Shown here piece after piece: positions 46,898 through 59,010 of a stretch of DNA of 64,000 nt. The position numbers were made by a program, and so were the translations under genes. The notes beneath the pieces were generated by a model that ran no database searches, had not been told where the DNA came from, and saw only the letters and a list, made by a program, of their open reading frames with translations. The stretch comes from an uncultured Pelagibacteraceae bacterium (lineage in GTDB: Bacteria > Pseudomonadota > Alphaproteobacteria > Pelagibacterales > Pelagibacteraceae), in NCBI GenBank assembly GCA_902567785.1, contig CACFOR010000002.1, positions 113,422-177,421 of the forward strand, in the 5' to 3' direction. Positions within the stretch are counted from its first letter, which is position 1. Each line of letters starts with the position of its first letter.

Positions 46898-48187
46898 ATG
46901 GCACAAGATTTTAAAGTAAAAGATATTAATCAAGCGGATTTTGGTAGAAAAGAAATTTCATTAGCCGAAACAGAAATGCCAGGTTTAATGGCTTTAAGAA
47001 AAGAGTTTAAAGGAAAAAAACCTCTTGATGGAGCAAAAATTTTAGGATGTTTGCACATGACTATTCAAACTGCAGTTTTAATTGAAACTTTGGTTGAACT
47101 TGGTGCAGAAGTAAGATGGTCTTCTTGCAATATTTTTTCTACGCAAGATCATGCTGCTGCAGCAATAGCCAAGGCAGGAATCCCAGTTTATGCTTGGAAA
47201 GGTGAGACTGAAAAAGAATACTGGTGGTGTATAAAACAAACAATTGAAGGTAAAAAAGATTGGAAACCAAATATGCTGTTAGATGACGGTGGAGATCTCA
47301 CGGCATTGATGCACAAGGAATATAAAGATTTATTAAAATCTATAAGGGGACTTTCAGAAGAAACTACAACAGGTATTAAAGCTTTGATAAAAATGGAAGC
47401 TGAAAAAAAACTTTTAGTTCCAGCAATTAATGTTAATGATTCTGTTACTAAATCTAAATTTGATAATCTGTATGGATGCAGAGAAAGTTTAGTGGATGGC
47501 ATTAAAAGAGCAACCGATGTTATGATGTCAGGCAAAACTGCAATAGTTGCAGGTTTTGGTGATGTAGGAAAAGGTAGTGCTGCTTCATTAAGACATAGTG
47601 GAGCTAGAGTTATGGTTACAGAAGCAGACCCTATTTGTGCTCTACAAGCTGCCATGGAAGGTTATAAAGTTGTTTTAATGGAAGAAGCGATAGCTGATGC
47701 CGATATAGTTGTTACCGCTACCGGAAATAAAGATATTGTTACTGCAGATCATATGAGACAAATGAAAGATCGTGCTATACTTTGTAATATTGGTCATTTT
47801 GATAATGAAATTCAAGTTGAGGCTCTAAAAAATTATAAATGGACAGAAATTAAACCTCAAGTCCATGAAATAGAATTTCCAGACAAAAAAAGAATATTAC
47901 TATTGGCTGAAGGAAGATTGGTTAATTTAGGTTGTGCTACAGGACATCCAAGCTTTGTTATGAGTGCTTCATTCACCAATCAAGTTATAGCTCAAATAGA
48001 GCTTTGGAATAATTACAAAAAATATGAAAAAAAAGTTTATGTTTTACCTAAACATTTGGATGAAAAAGTAGCGATGCTTCATTTGAATAAAGTTGGAGCC
48101 AAACTAACAAAGCTTTCCAAAGATCAAGCTGATTATATTAGTGTTAATGTTAAAGGCCCTTTTAAATCTGACAGTTATCGCTACTAA
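46898..48187 (+). CDS. ahcY: Adenosylhomocysteinase (SAH hydrolase)
   Basis: A 429-residue NAD-dependent hydrolase with [15 protein letters not shown], the NAD loop [24 protein letters not shown] and the C-terminal [10 protein letters not shown]. It cleaves S-adenosylhomocysteine to adenosine and homocysteine, completing the methyl cycle begun by MetK. I chose the ATG at 46898 because homologues begin close to this MA-DF-VKDI start; an ATG 9 bases earlier is equally possible. The inserted loop typical of alphaproteobacterial forms is short here. tsaE follows after 10 bases. Confidence 0.95.
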   Translation: MAQDFKVKDINQADFGRKEISLAETEMPGLMALRKEFKGKKPLDGAKILGCLHMTIQTAVLIETLVELGAEVRWSSCNIFSTQDHAAAAIAKAGIPVYAWKGETEKEYWWCIKQTIEGKKDWKPNMLLDDGGDLTALMHKEYKDLLKSIRGLSEETTTGIKALIKMEAEKKLLVPAINVNDSVTKSKFDNLYGCRESLVDGIKRATDVMMSGKTAIVAGFGDVGKGSAASLRHSGARVMVTEADPICALQAAMEGYKVVLMEEAIADADIVVTATGNKDIVTADHMRQMKDRAILCNIGHFDNEIQVEALKNYKWTEIKPQVHEIEFPDKKRILLLAEGRLVNLGCATGHPSFVMSASFTNQVIAQIELWNNYKKYEKKVYVLPKHLDEKVAMLHLNKVGAKLTKLSKDQADYISVNVKGPFKSDSYRY

Positions 48188-48197
48188 TTAGTAGTAG

Positions 48198-48653
48198 ATG
48201 CAATTAAAATCAATCGAAGATACCAAAAAATTTTCTAAATACTTTTCAAAAATAGTGAACGTTGGTGATGTAATATTACTATATGGAGATATAGGTGTTG
48301 GAAAAACAACTTTTGTTCGTTTTTTAATCAATCAATTAGAAAGTAAAAATAAAATTATAAAAAGCGATGTGGCAAGTCCTACATTTAATATTGTTTACGA
48401 CTATTCAATTGGAGATATTAATATACTTCATTATGATCTGTATAGATTGAAAAATTACAATGATATTTCTCAACTAGGAATATTTGAAACTTCAAACGAT
48501 CATATTAAAATTGTAGAATGGCCTGAATTAATTAAACCAAAACCTAAAGACAGAATTGATATAATGTTTGAGTATTCAAAATCAATGAATTCTAGAAAAG
48601 TTAAAATTTCAGGTTTTGGAAAATGGAAAGATTATAAATTTGATGAAATCTAA
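48198..48653 (+). CDS. tsaE: tRNA threonylcarbamoyladenosine biosynthesis ATPase TsaE
   Basis: A 151-residue P-loop ATPase with Walker A GDIGVGKTT and the family motifs SPTFNIVYDY and HYDLYRLKN, then EWPELIKP. TsaE drives the TsaBD complex in t6A synthesis. It is followed by an aminoglycoside-phosphotransferase-like gene that overlaps its 3' end by 11 bases, a standard alphaproteobacterial pair. Confidence 0.95.
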   Translation: MQLKSIEDTKKFSKYFSKIVNVGDVILLYGDIGVGKTTFVRFLINQLESKNKIIKSDVASPTFNIVYDYSIGDINILHYDLYRLKNYNDISQLGIFETSNDHIKIVEWPELIKPKPKDRIDIMFEYSKSMNSRKVKISGFGKWKDYKFDEI

Positions 48654-49611
48654 AATAGTACCAATTGCTAGCGATGCTTCATCTAGAAAATTTTATAGAT
48701 TGGTAGGAAAAAATAAATCAAAAATTATTGTTTTTTCAGAAGAGGAAAAATACAGAAATTTAATTGCATATGTTGCTATAAATAATTTTTTAAGAAAGAA
48801 TAAAATATTTGCTCCTAAGCTTTATGAACATAATTTTACAAAAGGTATAATCGTTATCGAGGACTTTGGAGATAAGTCTTTTTATGACGTTTTAAAGAAG
48901 ACCAAAAATAAACTTTTAGTTTATAAAAAACTAGTAGATTTACTTGTAAAAATTCAAAAAATTATACCACAGAATAAAATAAAAAAAAATAAAAATGGCT
49001 TTCATATAATTAGAAAGTATTCAAAAAAATACTTAGAAGAGGAATCAGATTTATTTTTCAATTGGTATTTACCTTTATTATTTAAAAAAAAAAAATCTTC
49101 AATTATAAAAAAAAAGGGAAAAAGGATTTTATCAAAAATTTATAATAAATTAAATTTTTCCAATTCTTACTTTGTGCATAGAGATTTTCATGTACAAAAT
49201 TTAATCAATATTAGAAAAAAAATAGGAATAATAGATAACCAAGATGCAATTATTGGGAATCCTGCTTATGATTTAGTTTCATTAATTGATGATGTAAGAA
49301 TTAAAACATCTTCTAAATTAAAAAAACAAATTTACAAATACTATTTAAAAAAAACTTCTAAAATTTTCAAAGTTAATGAAAATAAATTTATTGAAGATTT
49401 TAATATTTTATCGGTGCAAAGAAGTTTGAAAATAATAGGCATTTTCTCAAGACTTTTGGTAAGAGATCAAAAAAATCAATATATGAAGTTTATACCATAT
49501 ACATGGAAATTATTAGAAATGAGAATGAATAATGTAACCTTTTTAGAGTTAAAAAAAATTCTTAATAAAAATATTTCAGAAAAAATTAGAAAAAAAATTA
49601 TAATTAGATGA
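48643..49611 (+). CDS. Aminoglycoside-phosphotransferase-fold kinase (AmgK-like)
   Basis: A 322-residue kinase-like protein. It opens with the family's ASDASSRKFYR motif, has IVIEDFGDKSFYD in the hinge, the catalytic loop FVHRDFHVQNLI and the metal-binding IIDNQDA. In other proteobacteria tsaE neighbours of this family are AmgK, the anomeric kinase for cell-wall amino sugars (MurNAc/GlcNAc recycling); the usual partner murU is not next to it, so the substrate is uncertain. I used the ATG at 48643; a TTG at 48616 is 27 bases earlier. The sequence is very Lys/Ile-rich. Confidence 0.82.
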   Translation: MKSKIVPIASDASSRKFYRLVGKNKSKIIVFSEEEKYRNLIAYVAINNFLRKNKIFAPKLYEHNFTKGIIVIEDFGDKSFYDVLKKTKNKLLVYKKLVDLLVKIQKIIPQNKIKKNKNGFHIIRKYSKKYLEEESDLFFNWYLPLLFKKKKSSIIKKKGKRILSKIYNKLNFSNSYFVHRDFHVQNLINIRKKIGIIDNQDAIIGNPAYDLVSLIDDVRIKTSSKLKKQIYKYYLKKTSKIFKVNENKFIEDFNILSVQRSLKIIGIFSRLLVRDQKNQYMKFIPYTWKLLEMRMNNVTFLELKKILNKNISEKIRKKIIIR

Positions 49612-51569
49612 AAGTACCAATCCTATTCCCAAAAATTTTTGATTATCCATTTACATATAAAACCGAAATTAAAGATTCCTTAAATTCGGGTGATTTTGTT
49701 AGGGCTCCTTTCGGATCAACTGAAATAACTGGAGTTGTATGGCCCTATGAACAAAAAACACAAAAAAAATTCAAAATTAAAAAAATATCAAAAAAGCTAA
49801 ATGTAAATAGTTTAAACTTTTCAATGATAAAATTTATTTCTTGGTTTTCTAAATATAATTTAGTGCCTTTAGGAATGTCTTTAAAAATGTGTCTTTTGAA
49901 TAAAGACGTCGTCGAAAAAAATTTTGAAAAAGAATTCAATAAATTTAAAGTTAAATATAGAAAAAATTTTTTTTTGCTAAATGAAGAACAAAGAAAATCA
50001 TTATCTTTTATAAGAAATAAAGGAAATAATTACAACGTTACCGTTCTCGAGGGAGTGACAGGTTCTGGAAAAACATTAGTTTATTTTGAAAGAGCTAAAG
50101 ATTTTTTGGAAAAAGGTTTTCAAGTTTTAATACTTCTTCCAGAGATAGCTTTAACAAATCAGTTTAGCAGGAGATTTCAAGAATTTTTTAATGCTGAACC
50201 AGCAATTTGGCATTCAGGAACAACAAAAAAAAATAAATCAATAATTTGGAAAGGGATTATAGAGGGAAAAATCAAAATAGTCATAGGAGCAAGATCATCT
50301 CTTTTTTTACCTTTTAAAAATTTAGGAATGATTATTGTGGATGAAGAACATGACTCATCATACAAGCAGGATGAAGGAGTATCATATAATGCCAGAGACA
50401 TGGCTATTACGAGGGCATCAATAGAAAATATTCCTATTAATTTAGTCACTTCAATTCCTTCAATAGAAACTTATAATAATATTGTTAATAAAAAATATTA
50501 CTTAACTAGATTGAAAAAAAGATACAATGAAGCATCTTTTCCAAATATTGAAATAATTAATTTATACTCCCAAAGTTTGAACAAAGAATCATGGATAGCA
50601 AAAAAAACAATAGATAAAGTAAATAAATATTTAAAAAAAGGAGACCAGGTTTTATTTTTTTTAAATCGAAGAGGGTATTCTCCTTTTGTAATATGCAAAA
50701 AGTGTGGACATAAATTTCAATGCCCTAATTGTTCAATAAATTTAAATTACCATAAAAATTTAAATAAGCTTTTGTGTCATCATTGTGGGTTTAAATCTTC
50801 ATTATTAAAACAGTGTAAAGATAATAAAAAGTGTGATTTGTTATTTTGTGGCCCAGGTGTAGAAAGAATTTTTGCTGAATTAAAAAAAATATACCCCAAT
50901 AAAAAAATAGAAGTATTTTCAAGTGATACTTTAGAAAAAAACAAATTAGCCAGCGAGCTTTTGAAAAAAGTGGAAAGAAAGAAAATTGATATATTAATAG
51001 GAACGCAATTATTATCAAAAGGATTTCATTTTCCAAGATTAAATTGTGTTGTTGTTGTAGATGGTGACTTTTCATCTCATGGTTATGATCTTAGATCTGC
51101 TGAAAAAAACGTTCAACTATATCACCAATTAGTTGGAAGAGCAGGAAGAGAAGGAGATTCTTCAGCAATATTTTTTCAAACATATACCCCAGAAGATGAG
51201 ATTCTTTTAAATATTTCAAAAAATAATCCACATTTATTTTTACAGAAAGAGTTATTGTTAAGAAAGGAAAAAAAACTTCCTCCATTTTGTCGTCTTATCT
51301 CTTTGATTATTTCTGGAAAAAGTGAAAATTTAATTATGAAATTTGCAGAAAATATTAAGTCAAAGATTCCAAAAATAAATAGAGTAAATGTTTTAGGTCC
51401 AGTTCCAGCACCAATTTATAAATTGCGAAAAAAATATAGATGCAGAATCTTAATAAGGTATCCGAAAGATTTATTTATACAGAAATATTTATCAAAGTTT
51501 TTGAATGAAATAAAAATAATATCAGGAATAAAACTAGAGGTTGATGTGGACCCGATTAATTTCAGTTAA
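49608..51569 (+). CDS. priA: Primosomal protein N' (replication restart helicase PriA)
   Basis: A 653-residue superfamily 2 helicase. Walker A is GVTGSGKT (149-156), Walker B DEEHDSSYKQ. Paired zinc-binding cysteines follow in CKKCGHKFQCPNCS, LCHHCG and KCDLLFCGPG; GTQLLSKGFHFP and HQLVGRAGREG are the late helicase motifs. It reloads the replisome at stalled forks. It is shorter than E. coli PriA (732 residues), mainly at the N-terminal DNA-binding part. The ATG overlaps the previous stop (ATGA). Confidence 0.95.
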   Translation: MKVPILFPKIFDYPFTYKTEIKDSLNSGDFVRAPFGSTEITGVVWPYEQKTQKKFKIKKISKKLNVNSLNFSMIKFISWFSKYNLVPLGMSLKMCLLNKDVVEKNFEKEFNKFKVKYRKNFFLLNEEQRKSLSFIRNKGNNYNVTVLEGVTGSGKTLVYFERAKDFLEKGFQVLILLPEIALTNQFSRRFQEFFNAEPAIWHSGTTKKNKSIIWKGIIEGKIKIVIGARSSLFLPFKNLGMIIVDEEHDSSYKQDEGVSYNARDMAITRASIENIPINLVTSIPSIETYNNIVNKKYYLTRLKKRYNEASFPNIEIINLYSQSLNKESWIAKKTIDKVNKYLKKGDQVLFFLNRRGYSPFVICKKCGHKFQCPNCSINLNYHKNLNKLLCHHCGFKSSLLKQCKDNKKCDLLFCGPGVERIFAELKKIYPNKKIEVFSSDTLEKNKLASELLKKVERKKIDILIGTQLLSKGFHFPRLNCVVVVDGDFSSHGYDLRSAEKNVQLYHQLVGRAGREGDSSAIFFQTYTPEDEILLNISKNNPHLFLQKELLLRKEKKLPPFCRLISLIISGKSENLIMKFAENIKSKIPKINRVNVLGPVPAPIYKLRKKYRCRILIRYPKDLFIQKYLSKFLNEIKIISGIKLEVDVDPINFS

Positions 51570-51620
51570 ACAGGGGGTTTACAAGTCTTAATTAAAGACA
51601 AAAAGATACAACAGAAAATG

Positions 51621-51649
51621 TTGAATTTATTCAAATAATTTCATACAAA
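51621..51649 (+). promoter_or_regulatory. Candidate promoter of the atpHAGDC operon
   Basis: TTGAAT (51621-51626) and TACAAA (51644-51649) are 17 bases apart in the 102-base gap after priA. The leader would end with AGGAG at 51661 ahead of the TTG start of atpH. A small inverted repeat, GTCTT/AAGAC, lies upstream near 51585. No other gap exists within the operon. Confidence 0.4.
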
Positions 51650-51671
51650 ACTAGTCTTTTAGGAGAATAAA

Positions 51672-52229
51672 TTGAGTTTAAAATCTACATTTTCAAATTC
51701 TACATCGAAAAGTTATGCATTGGCCCTTTTCGAGATTTCCAAAGAAAAATCTGAGCTAGATAAGGTCGAAATTGGCATGAAAAGTCTCAAAGTACTTTTA
51801 CAGGATAGTCCTGATTTTAAAGAAATGATTTTAAGTCCCACAATAAAGAAAGAAGATAAAAGAAACGTCATATTAGCTATAGCCGATAAAAATAATTTTT
51901 CCAATACACTTAAAAAATTCTTAGCTTTTGTAGCAGTGAAAAACAGATTGTTTTATTTAGATAATATTATCGAAAGTTATTTAAATTTAGTCTCTGATAA
52001 TAGAGGTGAATTGAAAGCAAAACTAATTTCTTCAAAAAAACTATCGCAAAGTGAACAAGAAAAAATTCAACAAGAACTGTCTAAAGATTTCAAATCCTAT
52101 TTAAATATAGATTTTAGCTATGATCCAAATTTAATAGCTGGGCTGATTATTAAAGTTGGGAGTATTATGATTGATACTTCAGTTAAAACTAAGTTAAAAA
52201 AAATAGAAAAAAATATGTTAGAGTTATAA
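51672..52229 (+). CDS. atpH: ATP synthase F1 subunit delta
   Basis: A 185-residue subunit linking F1 to the peripheral stalk. The conserved C-terminal region is [28 protein letters not shown], and [12 protein letters not shown] opens the N-terminal helical domain. The start is a TTG at 51672 with AGGAG 11 bases upstream. It begins the F1 operon atpHAGDC; the F0 genes lie elsewhere, as is usual in alphaproteobacteria. Confidence 0.94.
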   Translation: MSLKSTFSNSTSKSYALALFEISKEKSELDKVEIGMKSLKVLLQDSPDFKEMILSPTIKKEDKRNVILAIADKNNFSNTLKKFLAFVAVKNRLFYLDNIIESYLNLVSDNRGELKAKLISSKKLSQSEQEKIQQELSKDFKSYLNIDFSYDPNLIAGLIIKVGSIMIDTSVKTKLKKIEKNMLEL

Positions 52230-52230
52230 T

Positions 52231-53769
52231 ATGCAAATAAATCCTTCAGAAGTTACAAAAATTTTAAAAGAACAAATCAAGAAATTTGGAGAAAAAGCTG
52301 AAGTTTCGGAAGTAGGTCAAGTGCTTTCAGTAGGAGATGGGATTGCAAGAGTTTATGGTCTAGACAATGTCCAGGCCGGAGAAATGGTTGAGTTTTCGGG
52401 TGGTATCAAAGGGATGGCTTTAAATTTAGAGAACGATAATGTAGGCGTTGTTATATTTGGAGACGATAGATCAATCAAAGAAGGCGATGTTGTTAAAAGA
52501 ACAAAAGCAATTGTAGATACACCTGTAGGGAAAAATTTATTAGGAAGAGTAGTTGATGCATTAGGAAATCCTATTGATGGAAAAGGTGATTTGGATAAAA
52601 AAATAGAAAGAAAAAGGGTAGATGTAAAGGCACCAGGAATAATTCCAAGACAATCTGTAAACCAACCTATGCAAACTGGCCTTAAGGCAATTGATAGTTT
52701 GATTCCAATCGGAAGAGGACAAAGAGAATTAATTATTGGAGACAGGCAAACCGGTAAAACTGCAGTCGCTATTGATACAATTATTAATCAAAAAGAAATA
52801 AATAAATCTGGAGAAGAAAAAGATAAGCTTTATTGTATATATGTTGCCATAGGTCAAAAAAGATCGACGGTAGCACAAATATTAAAAACTTTAGAAGAAG
52901 CAGGAGCTATGGAGTATACAACTATAGTTTCAGCAACAGCATCTGATCCCGCGCCACTACAGTTTTTGGCTCCATATACAGGTTGCACAATGGGAGAATA
53001 TTTTAGAGATAATGGAATGCATGCGTTAATTATTTATGATGATCTATCAAAGCAAGCAGTAGCTTATAGACAAATGTCTCTTTTACTGAGAAGACCACCT
53101 GGCAGAGAAGCTTACCCTGGTGATGTATTTTATTTACATAGTAGATTGTTAGAAAGAGCAGCTAAACTTAATGATGATAACGGAGGAGGATCATTAACTG
53201 CCTTGCCTATAATTGAAACACAGGCTGGAGATGTATCTGCATATATACCTACCAATGTAATTTCTATTACTGATGGACAAATTTTTTTAGAAACAGAATT
53301 ATTTAATCAAGGTATAAGACCAGCTGTTAATGTAGGCTTATCTGTTTCTAGAGTTGGTTCAGCAGCACAAACCAAAGCAATGAAAAAAGTTGCTGGTTCA
53401 ATAAAATTAGAATTAGCCCAATATAGAGAAATGGCAGCATTTGCACAATTTGGTTCTGATTTGGACGCTTCTACACAAAAATTGCTAAATAGAGGTTCAA
53501 AATTGACTGAGCTTTTAAAGCAAAACCAATATTCTCCAATGCCTGTAGCGCAGCAGGTAATAGCAGTTTTTTCAGGTGTAAAAGGTTTTTTAGATGATGT
53601 GGAACTTTCCAATATTCAAGATGTTGAAAAAAAAATTTATGAAGCAGTAAAAAATTCCAACCCAGAGATTATTGACAGTATTAGTAATACTGGCAAATTA
53701 GAGGAAGAAGTGGAAAAAAAATTAATATCAGTGATTCAAAATTTTAAGAAAACAAATAGTATTAAATAA
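52231..53769 (+). CDS. atpA: ATP synthase F1 subunit alpha
   Basis: A 512-residue F1 alpha subunit. The P-loop GDRQTGKTA and the signature region [21 protein letters not shown] are complete, and the N-terminal beta-barrel begins [17 protein letters not shown]. Alpha subunits bind nucleotide without catalysis and alternate with beta in the F1 head. It starts one base after the atpH stop and is followed by atpG after two bases. Confidence 0.97.
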   Translation: MQINPSEVTKILKEQIKKFGEKAEVSEVGQVLSVGDGIARVYGLDNVQAGEMVEFSGGIKGMALNLENDNVGVVIFGDDRSIKEGDVVKRTKAIVDTPVGKNLLGRVVDALGNPIDGKGDLDKKIERKRVDVKAPGIIPRQSVNQPMQTGLKAIDSLIPIGRGQRELIIGDRQTGKTAVAIDTIINQKEINKSGEEKDKLYCIYVAIGQKRSTVAQILKTLEEAGAMEYTTIVSATASDPAPLQFLAPYTGCTMGEYFRDNGMHALIIYDDLSKQAVAYRQMSLLLRRPPGREAYPGDVFYLHSRLLERAAKLNDDNGGGSLTALPIIETQAGDVSAYIPTNVISITDGQIFLETELFNQGIRPAVNVGLSVSRVGSAAQTKAMKKVAGSIKLELAQYREMAAFAQFGSDLDASTQKLLNRGSKLTELLKQNQYSPMPVAQQVIAVFSGVKGFLDDVELSNIQDVEKKIYEAVKNSNPEIIDSISNTGKLEEEVEKKLISVIQNFKKTNSIK

Positions 53770-53771
53770 AT

Positions 53772-56076
<2,305 letters not shown>

Positions 56077-56077
<1 letters not shown>

Positions 56078-56472
56078 TGGAAAACAACTTTAAACTTGAA
56101 ATAGTTAGTCCTGAAAAAATTATTTTTTCAGACAAGGCAATAATGGTGACTCTACCTTCCTATGAAGGAGAAATGAGTATTTTAAAAAATCATATATCAA
56201 TTATAACTTTTTTAAGACCAGGAATAGTCAAAGTGCAAAAAAGTGAAAAGAATATTGAAGAGTTTTTTGTTGAAGACGGAACTGTAGAATTTTTTAATGA
56301 CACTCTTTCACTGCTTTCAGCTTCCATTCAAAATGTTAAAGACTTATCAAAAAACTTTATGGATGATTTAGTTAAAGACACTAAAGATAAACTAGAAAAT
56401 ATAGATATAACTGATCATGATCGCTATATTCTTCATCATAAACTTGATGCAGTTAAAGTGATAAAATTTTAG
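56077..56472 (+). CDS. atpC: ATP synthase F1 subunit epsilon
   Basis: A 131-residue epsilon subunit with the N-terminal beta-sandwich: FKLEIVSPEKIIFSDKAIMVTLPSYEGEMSIL and later FFVEDGTVEF. The C-terminal helical part is short. It links the rotor to the c-ring and can inhibit ATP hydrolysis. Last gene of the operon; its stop overlaps the stop of convergent rppH by four bases. Confidence 0.94.
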
Positions 56473-56945
56473 TTTAAATTTAAAGAATTTATTTCACTTT
56501 TTAACTTTTTGTATATGTTTACTTTAAAGTTAACAGCTATGTTTGGTAAATTTGAAATTTCTGTCCATTTCCAATCTAAAAACTCTGGATTTTTAGTCTT
56601 TATATTTATTTCATCATTTTCGCCTAAAAATTTCATGACAAACCATTTTTGTTTCTGGCCTCTATATTTTCCTTTCCAAATTTTGCCCAAAAGATTTGTA
56701 GGCAAATTGTATATTAGCCAACCTTCTAATTCTTTTATTAATTTAACAGATTTTATTCCCGTTTCTTCCTCAAGCTCTCTTTTTGCCGCTTGTAAAAAAT
56801 TTTCGTTTTTATCAATACCTCCCTGTGGCATTTGCCAAAACTTTTTCGGATTATCAATTCTTTTGCCTACAAAAACTTTATTTTCATTATTTAGCAAAAC
56901 TATGCCTACACCAATTCTAAGTGGCAATTCTTTATAATTTTTCAT
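56469..56945 (-). CDS. rppH: RNA pyrophosphohydrolase (Nudix) RppH
   Basis: A 158-residue Nudix enzyme. The Nudix box is GGIDKNENFLQAAKRELEEETGI (Gly and Glu positions complete), preceded by WQMPQG, and followed by QKQKWFVMKFLG typical of RppH. It removes pyrophosphate from mRNA 5' ends to start decay, or hydrolyses dinucleoside polyphosphates. It is the last gene of the run from rplU; ctpA ends 6 bases upstream of its ATG. Confidence 0.92.
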   Translation of the reverse strand: MKNYKELPLRIGVGIVLLNNENKVFVGKRIDNPKKFWQMPQGGIDKNENFLQAAKRELEEETGIKSVKLIKELEGWLIYNLPTNLLGKIWKGKYRGQKQKWFVMKFLGENDEINIKTKNPEFLDWKWTEISNLPNIAVNFKVNIYKKLKSEINSLNLN

Positions 56946-56951
56946 TAATTT

Positions 56952-58103
56952 TTAACCTATTAAAAGCTCAATTGCATAATTGAGTTGATTGTCTGTAGAA
57001 GTGTTAATTGAAAATTCTTCTCCTTCTTCCTCAATTTTGATATCTGGCAACACTCCAATTTCAGATATAGATTTTCCAGAGGGTAAATAATACTTAGATA
57101 CAGTTAATCTAATCGCACCTTTATTTCTCAGCGGTATAATAGATTGTACAGAACCTTTGCCATATGTAGCTTCGCCTAATAAAATTGCCCTTTTTTGGTC
57201 TTGTAAAGCACCAGCAACAATTTCAGAAGCCGATGCAGAACCGTTATTAATTAAAACTATTAAAGGTTTGCCGTGAATTTCATCTCCTTTTTTTGCAAAA
57301 AATTTTCTATTCTCATTTTTTTTTCTTCCTTTAGTTGATACAATTTCACCATCTTCTAAAAAAAAGTCAGAAATTTTTATTGCTTGCGTGAGAAGTCCAC
57401 CTGGATTATTTCTTACATCAAGAATATATCCCACGGTATTTTTCTTTCTTTCCATTTTTGAAATTTCTTCTTTTAATTGATCACTACTATTTTCGTTGAA
57501 TGAACTTAATCTCAGATATCCAACTTTATTGTTGTAAATTTTAGCTTTCACTGATTTTATTTCAATAACTTCTCTTGTAATATTTATTATTTTTGCTTTT
57601 CTAAGTCCTTTTCTTCTTATGGTTATTTCAATATCAGTTCCCACAGGGCCTCTCATTAAGTTAACTGCTTCTATTAGTGTTTTTCCCTGAACTTGTTTAC
57701 CATCAATTCTAACAATATAATCTCCAGCTTTTACGCCAGCTCTTGAAGCGGGTGTTCCATCAATAGGACTTATGACTTTAACGACTCCTGCTTCCATAGT
57801 TACTTCAATGCCCAGGCCTCCAAACTCTCCACTCGTTTCAGTTCTTGATTCTTCAAAAATTTTTGGATTCATGTATGCGGAATAAGGGTCTAGAGATTGC
57901 AAAATTCCATTTATTGCAGAATCCATTGCTTCCGCCTGATCTACTTCATCTACATATTCATTTTGGATTTTTTCTAAAACTTCACTAAAAAGATCAATTT
58001 TTTCATACAAAGTATCAACATTTTGTGCATAAATTTTATTAGGAACACTTAATAATATTACTATTATAATTGTAAAAAAATTCTTAAAGTATTTTTTTTT
58101 CAT
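56952..58103 (-). CDS. ctpA: C-terminal processing peptidase (S41 family) CtpA
   Basis: A 383-residue periplasmic protease with a signal peptide (KKKYFKNFFTIIIVILLSV ending IYAQN). A PDZ domain spans about residues 85-165 (VISPIDGTPASRAGVKAGDYIVRIDG), and the S41 domain has the catalytic Ser in NNGSASASEIVAG and Lys in GEATYGKGSVQ. It trims or degrades envelope proteins. I used the ATG at 58103, whose ATGA overlaps the rsfS stop; a GTG 36 bases earlier would lie inside rsfS. The envC-like gene often beside it is absent. Confidence 0.94.
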   Translation of the reverse strand: MKKKYFKNFFTIIIVILLSVPNKIYAQNVDTLYEKIDLFSEVLEKIQNEYVDEVDQAEAMDSAINGILQSLDPYSAYMNPKIFEESRTETSGEFGGLGIEVTMEAGVVKVISPIDGTPASRAGVKAGDYIVRIDGKQVQGKTLIEAVNLMRGPVGTDIEITIRRKGLRKAKIINITREVIEIKSVKAKIYNNKVGYLRLSSFNENSSDQLKEEISKMERKKNTVGYILDVRNNPGGLLTQAIKISDFFLEDGEIVSTKGRKKNENRKFFAKKGDEIHGKPLIVLINNGSASASEIVAGALQDQKRAILLGEATYGKGSVQSIIPLRNKGAIRLTVSKYYLPSGKSISEIGVLPDIKIEEEGEEFSINTSTDNQLNYAIELLIG

Positions 58104-58456
58104 ATCGTTAATCTTTCTTTTGGAATTAATTCTGACCACATTCTTTCTAAATCATAAAATTTTCTTTTTTCAGGATGAAAAATATGTACTATAATATCTT
58201 TAGCATCAATAAGTTTCCATTCATTACTATCTTTACCTTCTAACCTGCAGTTATCAATTCCTTTTTTTTTTAGATTATTTATTAGTATTTCTGATAAGGC
58301 CTGTATATGCCTTGATGAGGTCCCGCTTGCAATTATCATGAAATCTGCAATAGAGGTTTTATCTTTTAAATTTATTGATTTTATTTCTTTAGCCTTATTA
58401 TCTATCAATATATTTTCAATTTCTTTTTTGAGATGATTAATTTCTTTAATTTTCAT
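58100..58456 (-). CDS. rsfS: Ribosomal silencing factor RsfS
   Basis: A 118-residue Iojap-family protein with TSIADFMIIASGTSSRHIQALSEI, RLEGKDSNEWKLIDAKDIIVHIF and the C-terminal FYDLERMWSE. It binds L14 on the large subunit and blocks subunit joining under nutrient stress. It lies between nadD and ctpA. rlmH, usually next to it, is not present here. Confidence 0.94.
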   Translation of the reverse strand: MKIKEINHLKKEIENILIDNKAKEIKSINLKDKTSIADFMIIASGTSSRHIQALSEILINNLKKKGIDNCRLEGKDSNEWKLIDAKDIIVHIFHPEKRKFYDLERMWSELIPKERLTI

Positions 58457-58467
58457 AAAAATTTATG

Positions 58468-59007
58468 TTACCAAAATTTTCTAATTAATGAAGATGAAAT
58501 ATTAACTTTTTTTGAAGGTATATAAATCCAATTATTTCTATCAAGCTTTTTTAAAGTGGAATAATTGATAGATTTCATTGAATAACCGTTTCTAGCAAAT
58601 ACCGCTATTTTTGCAATTTTTTGTATATTTTTCCAGTTTGACCACTTGTGAAATTTTACTAAATTGTCAGCACCCATTAAAAAAAATATTTTTTTGTTAA
58701 GATTTTTTTTTTTTAAATAGTAAAGCATATTAAAGGTATTGCTAGATTTGATTTTTTTATCTAAATAAATAACAAAAATTTTTTTATCTTTTTTGGTTAA
58801 TATTTTTGATAATTCGATCCTTGTTTTTAAATCTAAATATGGATTTTTTTTAAAAGGATTTTTTTTTGTAACAGCCCATATTATTTTATCAAGTTTGAAT
58901 TTTCTTATTGCAATTCTGCAAATATGTAAATGACCTTTATGAGGTGGATCAAAAGTTCCTCCCAAAACACCAATATTTCCAGTTTTTTTCCTAGATAATT
59001 TTTTCAA
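58468..59007 (-). CDS. nadD: Nicotinate-mononucleotide adenylyltransferase NadD
   Basis: A 179-residue nucleotidyltransferase with the signature GGTFDPPHKGHLHI and the C-terminal ISSSLIRK. It adenylates NaMN in NAD synthesis. The start is a TTG at 59007, three bases after the proA stop; GVLGGTFDPPH begins about residue 13 and there is no alternative start. The protein ends immediately after the ISSSLIR helix, shorter than E. coli NadD (213). Confidence 0.93.
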   Translation of the reverse strand: MKKLSRKKTGNIGVLGGTFDPPHKGHLHICRIAIRKFKLDKIIWAVTKKNPFKKNPYLDLKTRIELSKILTKKDKKIFVIYLDKKIKSSNTFNMLYYLKKKNLNKKIFFLMGADNLVKFHKWSNWKNIQKIAKIAVFARNGYSMKSINYSTLKKLDRNNWIYIPSKKVNISSSLIRKFW

Positions 59008-59010
59008 GAA

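Noticed and set aside
47188..47655. Antisense ORF of 155 codons opposite ahcY
   Set aside because: The AhcY reading frame is complete and conserved; the antisense frame has no recognisable features.
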